A stretch of DNA of 10,250 nucleotides from assembly GCA_030067055.1 (NCBI GenBank), contig JASJAL010000132.1, positions 1-10,250 of the forward strand, in the 5' to 3' direction. Positions 1 to 6,286 of this stretch are shown in pieces (within the stretch, counting starts at the first letter, position 1; each line of letters begins with the position of its first letter). The notes below the pieces were generated by a model. It made no database searches. It saw only the letters and a list, made by a program, of their open reading frames with translations, and was not told where the DNA came from. The position numbers were made by a program, and so were the translations under genes. This stretch comes from Kiloniellales bacterium (GTDB lineage Bacteria; Pseudomonadota; Alphaproteobacteria; Kiloniellales; JAKSBE01).

Positions 1-1601
1 GCCTTTTCGGCCAGCATGATCGTCGGAGCGTTGATGTTGCCGCTGGTGACAGAAGGAAAGGCCGAGGCGTCGACCACCCGCAGCCCCGCGACGCCATGGA
101 CCTTGAGCTCCGGATCGACGACCGAGGCGTCCGGGTCCGATCCCATGCGGCAGGTGCAGCTCGGGTGGAACACGGTCGAGGCGTGGGCGCGGATCGCGGT
201 CCGCAACGCGTCCTCGTCCTGCGCCTCCGGCCCCGGCCGGATCTCGCGCTCGATGATCGCGCGCAGGGCCGGGGTCTCGGCCAGGCGGCGGACGAGGCCG
301 ACGCCGGCCAGCATGGCCGCCCAGTCCTCTTCGGTGTCGAGGTAGTTCGGCCGGATCTCCGGCGCCGCGAAGGGATCGGGCGAAGACAGGCGCAGGCTGC
401 CGCGGCTGGTCGGGCGGCAGGGGCTGAAGCCAAGGAACAGCCCGGGGAAGGGGTCCGGGCTCATCAGCGGTCGTTTGCCGGCCGGCGCCCGGGTGTAACT
501 CACCGGCGAGAAGTAGAGCTGCAGGTCGGGCCGCGCCAGCTCCGGCCGGGACCTGATGAAGCCGCCGCCCTGGTTGACGCTCAGGGTCAGCGGCCCCTGC
601 CGCAGCAGGAGGAACTGCAGGCCGCTCCGGAGCCGGCCCCACCAGGGCCCCAGCACCTGGTTCAGGGTCGGCACCGTCGCGCGGAAGAGCAGGTCGTAGC
701 CGAGGTGGTCCTGCAGGTTCGCGCCCACCGCCGGGTTGTCCCGGACGGGCGCGATGCCCAGGCCCTGCAGCAACGCACCCGGGCCGATGCCGGAAAGCTG
801 CAGCAGCTGCGGCGAGTTGACGGCGCCGGCGGAGAGGATCACCTCGCGCCGGGCCCGTGCGACCTGCCGCGCGCCGCCGCGCCGGTATTCCACGCCCAGG
901 GCCCGGCCGTCCTCGAAGAGGATCCGCGTCGCCTGGGCGCGGGTCAGCACCGCCAGGTTGCGCCGCCGCATCGCCGGCCTCAGGTAGCAGCGCGCGGTCG
1001 AGGCCCGCAGGCCGCTCCGGGTCGTGATCTGGTAGATGGCGGCGCCCTCCACCTGGCCCCCGTTGTAGTCCTCGGTGACCGGCAGCTGCGCTTCCCGCGC
1101 GGCCTGGAGGTAGCTCCGGCACAGGGGATGCACCTCGTCGCGGACATCGGCCACCGCCAGCGGCCCGCCGGCACCGCGCCCGTCCTTGGCGCCCCCGGCC
1201 CAGTCCTCCAGGCGCTCGAAGTAGGGCGCCACCGAGGCCCAGTCCCAGCCGGTCGCCCCGGCCGCCGCCCAGTCGTCGAAGTCGCCGGGATGGCCGCGCG
1301 CGTAGACCATGGCGTTGATCGAGGAGGAGCCGCCCAGGACCTTGCCACGCGGCCAGTAGCTCCGTCGCCCGGCCAGTGCCGCTTCCGGCTCGGTCTGGTA
1401 CTTCCAGTTGACGCGGTCGTCGTAGAAGGTCTTGCCGTAGCCGATCGGCATGCTGATCCAGAAGCTCCGCTCCGAGCCCCCGGCCTCCAGCACCAGCACG
1501 CGGCTCCCGCCGTCGGCGCTCAGCCGGTTGGCCAGCACCGATCCCGCCGATCCGGCTCCGACGATGACGTAGTCGGCCTCTGTCTCCCTCGTCACGGGCA
1601 T
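1..1601 (-). CDS. GMC-family FAD-dependent oxidoreductase (choline dehydrogenase-like), C-terminus cut by window edge
   Basis: Members of this family oxidise an alcohol substrate (choline, other alcohols or sugars) using FAD. No signal peptide is visible, so a cytoplasmic or membrane-associated enzyme is expected. The 533 residues in the window contain the dinucleotide-binding GAGSAG at 15-20 with Glu39 of the ribose-binding strand end, GMC signature 1 (PRGKVLGGSSSINAMVYARG, about 84-103), signature 2 (SAGAVNSPQLLQLSGIG, 257-273), the catalytic His479 in HPSCTCRMG, and the second active-site motif GNINAP with Asn522/524. Family members are about 530-560 residues, so only a short tail is missing. 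The start is well fixed: an in-frame TAG lies two codons upstream (1605-1607), leaving the ATG at 1601, or a GTG at 1595. The Shine-Dalgarno sequence is weak. It is divergent from a Pot-type ABC operon, which suggests it acts on the transported compound (inference). The exact substrate cannot be read from the sequence; choline dehydrogenase (BetA) is only one possibility. Confidence 0.93.
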   Translation of the reverse strand, partial: MPVTRETEADYVIVGAGSAGSVLANRLSADGGSRVLVLEAGGSERSFWISMPIGYGKTFYDDRVNWKYQTEPEAALAGRRSYWPRGKVLGGSSSINAMVYARGHPGDFDDWAAAGATGWDWASVAPYFERLEDWAGGAKDGRGAGGPLAVADVRDEVHPLCRSYLQAAREAQLPVTEDYNGGQVEGAAIYQITTRSGLRASTARCYLRPAMRRRNLAVLTRAQATRILFEDGRALGVEYRRGGARQVARARREVILSAGAVNSPQLLQLSGIGPGALLQGLGIAPVRDNPAVGANLQDHLGYDLLFRATVPTLNQVLGPWWGRLRSGLQFLLLRQGPLTLSVNQGGGFIRSRPELARPDLQLYFSPVSYTRAPAGKRPLMSPDPFPGLFLGFSPCRPTSRGSLRLSSPDPFAAPEIRPNYLDTEEDWAAMLAGVGLVRRLAETPALRAIIEREIRPGPEAQDEDALRTAIRAHASTVFHPSCTCRMGSDPDASVVDPELKVHGVAGLRVVDASAFPSVTSGNINAPTIMLAEK

Positions 1602-1914
1602 ACCCTAGCCAAGACCGAGTTCGCGCTTTGCCGCAAGTCCGGTCATGGCGGCGCCGGTTCTTCTCAAGCAATCCTGCTGTTCGAAATCGGGCCGAAGTCC
1701 GCTGCAAATTGGCGACGACGAGCCGGAAGTGGGCTCTGTGTGACAGGAATTCTACAATGCCATTTGGCGTGTGCACCGAATTGGATTGGCCGGCAGCGCC
1801 ATGCTAGTGTCTTCCGCCTGCCGGGATTCCCGTCTCGGCACCTTTGCTTTGACCATTGACCACATAGTGCGCGATTTCAAATAGATAGACACAAGAAACG
1901 CTGGGGAGAGCTTC
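1602..1914. other. Divergent intergenic region between GMC oxidoreductase and ABC operon
   Basis: This 313-base spacer must hold the promoters for both the minus-strand GMC gene and the plus-strand transporter operon. It is less GC-rich than the flanking genes. I see a tandem TTGACCA repeat near the operon (listed separately) and a TACAAT hexamer at 1753-1758 that resembles a -10 element but lacks a convincing -35 element 16-18 bases upstream. A good ribosome binding site, GGGGAGAG, sits at 1903-1910, four bases before the operon's first ATG. No convincing gene lies inside; the plus-strand frame crossing it is the continuation of an antisense shadow of the GMC gene. Confidence 0.6.
1849..1862 (+). 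promoter_or_regulatory. Tandem TTGACCA heptamers: candidate -35 element or regulator half-sites
   Basis: Two perfect head-to-tail copies of TTGACCA (1849-1855 and 1856-1862) lie 53 bases before the first ATG of the transporter operon. Each copy begins with TTGACC, five of six matches to the sigma-70 -35 hexamer. The A/T-rich stretch that follows (about 1874-1889) could supply a -10 element, but no strong TATAAT match sits at 17 bases. Seven-base direct repeats are also a usual form of activator binding site. The function is inference. Confidence 0.35.
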
Positions 1915-3003
1915 ATGAGACCGTTCAAGAAAATCCTTGCCACGACCACGGCTCTGGCCGTCGCGGTGCTCGCGGCGGCGGGCGCGGCCCAGGCCGAACA
2001 GACGCTCCGGCTGCTGACCTGGGGCAGCTATGCGCCGGACAAGGTCGTCGAGATGTTCGAGGCGAAGTACCCGGACATCAAGGTCGAGGTCACCTTCTCG
2101 AACAACGAGGAGATGATTTCCAAGCTGCGTGCGACCGGCGGCGCCGGCTTCGACCTGGCGCAGCCGAGCCACGACCGAGTCTACGCGGCGCAGCTCGAGT
2201 ACGACATCTACAAGCCGATGGACCTGTCCAAGATCGACACCGCGGTCATGGACCCCAACCTGCTGTCCGGGGTCAAGGCCAACACCACGATCGAGGGCGC
2301 GGTCTACTCGGTGCCGCACCAGTGGGGCACCTCGGGCCTGATGGCCGACAAGACCAAGGCGCCCGACTTCAAGTCCTGGGCCGACCTCTGCGATCCCAAG
2401 TACAAGGGCAAGACCTCGATGCGGCTGAAGCGGACCATCCTGCTCGGCACCGCTTTTGCCATGGGCGAGGACCCCTTCGCGGCCTACGCCGATCTCCAGA
2501 AGTACCAGAGCATCCTCGACCGGGTCGCCGAAAAGCTGATCGCCTGCAAGGACAACATCAAGGCCTACTGGAAGGGCGGCGACGACCTCTCCAGTCTCAT
2601 GCTCTCGGGCGAAGTCATTGCCTCTGAGACCTGGGACTCGACGGCCTTCAAGCTCTACGGCGAGAACCCCAACATCGTCTTCGTGCCGCCCGAGACCGGC
2701 GCCCTGGCCTGGATCGACACCTTCACCATTCCGCGCAAGGGCAAGGCCGACGACGCCGCCTACAAGTGGATCAACTTCGTCATGCAGCCCGAAATCGTCA
2801 CCTTGATATCGGGTAACTCCGGCGCCATCGCCGCCGTCCAGGGCGGCGTCGACATGATGCCGGATGACAAGAAGGCCGCAGTCAAGGCCGCCTTCAGCGA
2901 CGCTGACATCGCGAACCTCAAGTTCTTCGCCAACATCCCGCCGGGTGTCGAGGACATGGAGGGCAAGACCTTGGAGAAGATCAAGGCCGCGACCTCCAAC
3001 TAG
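1915..3003 (+). CDS. PotD-like periplasmic substrate-binding protein of ABC importer
   Basis: This is the extracytoplasmic binding protein that captures the ligand and delivers it to the permease pair encoded downstream. It has 362 residues, usual for PotD/PotF proteins. A Sec signal peptide (MRPFKK, a hydrophobic core, then AQA) is probably cleaved after Ala27. Family hallmarks are TWGSYAP near the mature N-terminus, SWADLCDPKYKG (154-165), ETWDSTAF (238-245) and LAWIDTFTIPRKGKADDA (264-281) followed by KWINFVMQPE. Trp240, Trp266 and Asp268 line up by eye with ligand-contacting Trp229, Trp255 and Asp257 of E. coli PotD, whereas the acidic pair Asp168/Glu171 appears replaced by Lys172 and Ile175. 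A polyamine ligand is therefore doubtful. The start has a strong GGGGAGAG ribosome binding site four bases upstream. It is the first gene of a four-gene transport operon and is divergent from the GMC oxidoreductase gene. Confidence 0.93.
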   Translation: MRPFKKILATTTALAVAVLAAAGAAQAEQTLRLLTWGSYAPDKVVEMFEAKYPDIKVEVTFSNNEEMISKLRATGGAGFDLAQPSHDRVYAAQLEYDIYKPMDLSKIDTAVMDPNLLSGVKANTTIEGAVYSVPHQWGTSGLMADKTKAPDFKSWADLCDPKYKGKTSMRLKRTILLGTAFAMGEDPFAAYADLQKYQSILDRVAEKLIACKDNIKAYWKGGDDLSSLMLSGEVIASETWDSTAFKLYGENPNIVFVPPETGALAWIDTFTIPRKGKADDAAYKWINFVMQPEIVTLISGNSGAIAAVQGGVDMMPDDKKAAVKAAFSDADIANLKFFANIPPGVEDMEGKTLEKIKAATSN

Positions 3004-3011
3004 GGCTGCGC

Positions 3012-3043
3012 GCGGGAGAGGGGGCCGACACCGCCTCTCCCGC
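3012..3043 (+). terminator. GC-rich stem-loop between binding-protein and ATPase genes (attenuator or mRNA stabiliser)
   Basis: A perfect 10-base inverted repeat, GCGGGAGAGG (3012-3021) and CCTCTCCCGC (3034-3043), with a 12-base loop, begins eight bases after the stop codon of the binding-protein gene. No run of T follows (the next bases are ACACCCTCTG), so complete rho-independent termination is unlikely. In many binding-protein operons such a hairpin protects the 3' end of the binding-protein mRNA and lowers downstream expression; that role is inferred here. Confidence 0.5.
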
Positions 3044-3079
3044 ACACCCTCTGTTTCCCCTTTCTGCTTGCTGGCGGCG

Positions 3080-4186
3080 ATGGACTACGACCTCGAGTGC
3101 GACGGGATTCGCAAGCGCTTCGGCAGCCTGACCGCGGTCGACGACGTCTCCTTCAAGATTCCCTCCGGCTCCTTCTTTTCGATCCTTGGGCCCTCCGGCT
3201 GCGGCAAGACCACCCTGATGCGCATCATCGCCGGCTTCGAGGAGCCGGATGACGGCGACGTCGTCATCAAGGGCAAGTCGGTCCTCAACGCCCCGCCCAA
3301 CAAGCGCAACGTCAAGATGGTCTTCCAGCACCTGGCGTTGTTCCCGATGATGAACGTGGCCGAGAACATCGCCTACGGCCTGCGCTGCCGCGGGGCGGAC
3401 AAGGCCGAAATTGAGCGCCGGGTCGCCGACGTCCTGGAGCGCATCCGGCTGCCGGACGTCGCCGAGAAGGAGATCCATCAGCTCTCCGGCGGCCAGAAGC
3501 AGCGAATTGCCATCGCTCGCTGCATGGTCCTGGACCCGGACGTCCTGCTGCTCGACGAGCCCCTCGGCGCCCTGGACCTCAAGCTGCGGGAGAGCATGAA
3601 GATCGAGCTCAAGCAGCTGCAGCACCAGTTCGGCACGACCTTCGTCTACATCACCCACGACCAGTCCGAAGCCCTGGTCATGTCCGATCACGTCGCGGTC
3701 ATGAAGGACGGCGTCTTCGAGCAGGTCGGCACGCCACAGGAGCTCTACAGCCGTCCGCGCACGGCCTTCGTGGCCGGCTTCGTCGGCGACAGCAACCGCT
3801 GGAAAGGCCGGGTCATCGAGAACGACGCGCAGGGCGTCAAGGTCGAGACCGAGACCGGCGTGCCGCTGGTCGCCGCGGCCGGGGACGACGACAGCTACGC
3901 GCCGGGGACCGCGGTCGAGGTCTTCGTGCGCCCCGAGTTCATCTCCGTGACACCCAGCGGCAAGGCCGGCGCGGCGGCGGCCGAAGGCGCCAACGTCCTG
4001 AGCGGAACGGTCGACAGCCTGCTCTTCAACGGCGCCAACAGCCGCGTCCTGGTGCGCAGCAGCGCCGACAGCCTGATCGAGGTGGATTTCCCGCTGAACG
4101 ACGAGAGCATCGAGCTGCGGCCCGGCGAAGCCGTCGACCTGTCGTGGGCGCAACGGCGGAGCACCTGCTTCCGCGCGCCGGAGTAG
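3080..4186 (+). CDS. PotA-like ABC transporter ATP-binding protein
   Basis: This is the ATPase that powers the importer on the cytoplasmic face. It has 368 residues from the ATG at 3080. The motifs are complete: Walker A GPSGCGKTT (37-45), Q-loop Gln83 in MVFQHLALFP, signature LSGGQ (135-139), Walker B VLLLDEP with catalytic Glu160, D-loop ALD (164-166) and switch His193 in YITHDQ. After about residue 240 comes the regulatory C-terminal region typical of PotA, FbpC and MalK-type subunits, with a TOBE-like part around 285-365 that includes VFVRPEFISV. The reading frame is open farther upstream into the preceding gene, but homology begins at MDYDLECDGIRKRFG, which sets the start. The Shine-Dalgarno sequence is weak (GGCGG), so translation may be modest. 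It follows the binding-protein gene after a stem-loop and precedes the first permease by seven bases. Confidence 0.95.
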   Translation: MDYDLECDGIRKRFGSLTAVDDVSFKIPSGSFFSILGPSGCGKTTLMRIIAGFEEPDDGDVVIKGKSVLNAPPNKRNVKMVFQHLALFPMMNVAENIAYGLRCRGADKAEIERRVADVLERIRLPDVAEKEIHQLSGGQKQRIAIARCMVLDPDVLLLDEPLGALDLKLRESMKIELKQLQHQFGTTFVYITHDQSEALVMSDHVAVMKDGVFEQVGTPQELYSRPRTAFVAGFVGDSNRWKGRVIENDAQGVKVETETGVPLVAAAGDDDSYAPGTAVEVFVRPEFISVTPSGKAGAAAAEGANVLSGTVDSLLFNGANSRVLVRSSADSLIEVDFPLNDESIELRPGEAVDLSWAQRRSTCFRAPE

Positions 4187-4193
4187 CGGGCCG

Positions 4194-5063
4194 ATGATGC
4201 AGAAAGACCTGCGTCGGCTGTCGCTGATCTTGCTGCTGACCCCCTTCGTGCTGTGGATCCTGCTGCTGATCATCCTGCCGCACGTCGGGATCCTCGTGCT
4301 CTCTCTGCAGGAGAAGATTGCCCCGCGGGTCTACGGCTACGGCCTGGGCAACTTCATCGAGTTCTTCCAGGAACCGATCTACTGGAACACCCTGCTGCGC
4401 ACGGCGACGATGTCCCTCCTGGTGACCGCCATCACCCTGGTCGTCGGCTTCCCCATCGCCTACTACATCGCGAAGGTCGCCCGGCGGCAGACCAAGGGCG
4501 CGCTCTTCCTGCTCTGCCTGATCCCGCTCTGGGTCAGCGATCTCGTCCGGGCCTTCGGCTGGATCATCCTGCTGCGCGAGACCGGGGTGGTCTCCGGCCT
4601 GCTGCAGTGGATCGGCCTCGTGAGCGGCCCGGTCGAGCTGCTCTACAACGACGTCACGGTGGTCATCGGCCTGGTCTACACCGTCATGCTTTTCATGATC
4701 GTACCGCTGGTCTCGACGCTCGACGGCATGGACGACAGCCTGATCGAGGCCGGCTATAACCTGGGCGGCAACGGTCTGACGGTCCTGCGGCGCATCATCA
4801 TCCCCTATGCCATGCCCGGGGTCGTCGCCGGCTGCATCGTGGTCTTCATGCTGACCGCGGGCAGCTACCTCACGCCGATCCTGCTGGGCGGCAAGAACAG
4901 CAGCTGGTTCACCGAGCAGATCTACGACCAGTTTATCACCCGCTACAACTGGGAATCGGGCGCGGCCTTCGGGTTGCTTCTGCTGGCCTTCACGTCGCTC
5001 ACGGTATGGCTGGGCCTGCGGCTCAGCGGCCAGACCCTGGCCAGCACCGTGGCGCGGAGCTAG
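4194..5063 (+). CDS. PotB/PotH-like ABC transporter permease
   Basis: This is one of two inner-membrane subunits forming the translocation channel. It has 289 residues. About six hydrophobic segments are visible, near 10-36, 68-92, 102-126, 150-175, 205-232 and 257-276. The cytoplasmic EAA loop that contacts the ATPase is present as EAGYNLGGNGLTVLRRIIIP (185-204), with Gly in place of the second Ala. The segment after it (MPGVVAG) is also typical of the PotB type. Two adjacent ATGs are possible (4194 and 4197); a GGAG at 4180-4183, overlapping the ATPase stop codon, is better spaced for the first. The seven-base gap from the ATPase gene implies translational coupling. Confidence 0.94.
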   Translation: MMQKDLRRLSLILLLTPFVLWILLLIILPHVGILVLSLQEKIAPRVYGYGLGNFIEFFQEPIYWNTLLRTATMSLLVTAITLVVGFPIAYYIAKVARRQTKGALFLLCLIPLWVSDLVRAFGWIILLRETGVVSGLLQWIGLVSGPVELLYNDVTVVIGLVYTVMLFMIVPLVSTLDGMDDSLIEAGYNLGGNGLTVLRRIIIPYAMPGVVAGCIVVFMLTAGSYLTPILLGGKNSSWFTEQIYDQFITRYNWESGAAFGLLLLAFTSLTVWLGLRLSGQTLASTVARS

Positions 5064-5068
5064 CGGCG

Positions 5069-5947
5069 ATGACCCAGAAAGCCGTCGGCAGGTTGATGTT
5101 CCATGGCTACGTGGCAGCCTTCTTCGTCTATCTGGCCGCACCCCTGTTCGCCGCCGGGCTCTTCGCCTTCAACGATTCCCTGTTTCCCTCGCTGCCCTGG
5201 CGGGGCTTCACGCTCGACTGGTTCTTCAACGATACCGAACCCAAGCTCGGCATGTTTCACGATCGCCGCTTGCTCAGCGGCCTCAGGAACTCCTTTTTCG
5301 TCGCCATCGCGGTGTCCACGCTTTCGGTTTTCGTCGGGACCTGCAACGCCTTCCTCTTCGAGCGCGGCAGCTTTCCCGGCAAGCAGTTCCTCTACATGCT
5401 GATGGTCGTGCCGCTGGTCATACCCGGCGTCATCCTCGGCATCTCGATCCTGGTCCTGGCGAGCTCCGTCGCCAACGGTTTCGAAGACAACCTCGATCTC
5501 GAGCTGGACTTCCTGCGCCCCGGCCTCTTGCTGGTGATCCTGGGGCAGTTCTCCTTCATCACCACGATCACCTCCCTGGTGATCGCCGCCCGGCTCCGCA
5601 AGTTCGACTACGCCATGGAGGAGGCCGCCCTGAACCTGGGCGCCGGCCGTCTGCGGGTGCTCCGGACAATCACCCTGCCCTTCCTGCGGCCGGCTCTCAT
5701 CGCTTCAGGCCTGGTCGCCTTCCTGGTCTCCTTCGAGAACTTCAACACCACCTTGATGCTGGTCGGCTCCGACGCGCCGCTCACCATCACCATGTACGAC
5801 CGCATGGTGAAGGTCGGCTCGACCCCGGTCCTGAACGCGGTCTCCTTCTTCCTGATGGTCGGATCGGGCGCGCTGGCCCTGATCAGCATCATCGCCCAGC
5901 GCGAGAAGAAAACCGCACCCGCGGCCGTCGAGGCGGCCACCGCTTGA
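5069..5947 (+). CDS. PotC/PotI-like ABC transporter permease
   Basis: This is the second inner-membrane channel subunit, pairing with the preceding permease. It has 292 residues from the ATG at 5069, which is preceded by GGAG at 5056-5059 and lies five bases after the upstream stop. Hydrophobic segments are seen near 11-34, 72-95, 108-132, 151-173, 207-232 and 256-276. The EAA loop is EAALNLGAGRLRVLRTITLP (185-204), closer to consensus than in its partner and at the same residue number. The stretch around 133-150 between two membrane segments is acidic (FEDNLDLELD). The frame is open upstream inside the previous gene, but MTQKAVGRL is the sensible start. It is the last gene of the operon and converges on the cyclase-hydrolase gene. 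Confidence 0.94.
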   Translation: MTQKAVGRLMFHGYVAAFFVYLAAPLFAAGLFAFNDSLFPSLPWRGFTLDWFFNDTEPKLGMFHDRRLLSGLRNSFFVAIAVSTLSVFVGTCNAFLFERGSFPGKQFLYMLMVVPLVIPGVILGISILVLASSVANGFEDNLDLELDFLRPGLLLVILGQFSFITTITSLVIAARLRKFDYAMEEAALNLGAGRLRVLRTITLPFLRPALIASGLVAFLVSFENFNTTLMLVGSDAPLTITMYDRMVKVGSTPVLNAVSFFLMVGSGALALISIIAQREKKTAPAAVEAATA

Positions 5948-6276
5948 ACGGCGCGGAGGGTCGGATTTCCTCCCAACCGCGAAGCGTCCCGCCCGTGACC
6001 GTTTGTCTCGAAACTGCCTCGGGCTTAGCCCGCCGGACGATGTGACGTTGGGTGCCAGGGCAATGCCTGTCGAGGTTCGGCCGCTGAGTCCGCTTTAAGG
6101 CTCTAACTCGCCCTTGCCGTGGTTGTTCTGTGAAGGTCGAGTCTAGCCAGAAGCTGCCCTGCGGCGAGACAAATGCCCTTGCGAAATCCACCTTGGTCGG
6201 GATCTTTGGAGGTCATTTTGCGCGGTTGCAGTTAGCGCTGGTGAGACCGTGCATGCTAAGTCCCGCACCTGGCGAC
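5948..6276. other. Convergent intergenic region after the transporter operon
   Basis: This 329-base stretch lies between two converging genes. It holds a few hairpins: CGCGG/CCGCG (5952-5981) close behind the operon stop, CGGGCTTAGCCCG (6020-6032), and a larger dyad at its distal end (listed separately). None has a T-tract, so rho-dependent ends are likely. Short frames on the minus strand (for example 5889-6191 and 6143-6328) show no recognisable motif and have no supporting ribosome binding site. I see no gene here. Confidence 0.6.
5952..5981 (+). terminator. Weak stem-loop downstream of the ABC operon
   Basis: An outer stem of CGCGG (5952-5956) with CCGCG (5977-5981) and an inner GGG/CCC (5958-5960 with 5972-5974) can form five bases after the last operon stop codon. 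There is no T-tract. It could mark the 3' end of the operon transcript, but it is short and interrupted. Confidence 0.3.
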
Positions 6277-6286
6277 TTAGGTGTGC
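6251..6286 (-). terminator. Inverted repeat overlapping the stop of the cyclase-hydrolase gene
   Basis: A perfect 7-base dyad CTAAGTC (6256-6262) and GACTTAG (6274-6280) extends outward as GCATG paired with GTGTGC through two G-T pairs and one bulge, giving about 12 paired positions. It includes the TAA stop (6277-6279) of the minus-strand gene. No T-tract follows on that strand, so it is better seen as an mRNA 3'-end hairpin than as a classical terminator. Confidence 0.4.

Noticed and set aside
1753..1758. TACAAT as a -10 promoter element
   Set aside because: Good hexamer, but no acceptable -35 hexamer 16-18 bases upstream on the plus strand, and it lies 156 bases from the operon start; kept only as a remark.
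96..1859. 587-codon plus-strand frame opposite the GMC oxidoreductase
   Set aside because: It is a shadow of the GC-rich minus-strand gene: low-complexity Arg/Ala/Gly/Pro translation, no motif, whereas the minus strand carries all GMC signatures.
1804..5141. Long minus-strand frames of 413, 430 and 371 codons opposite the transporter operon
   Set aside because: These are antisense shadows of the binding-protein, ATPase and permease genes. Their translations lack domains and no ribosome binding sites support them.
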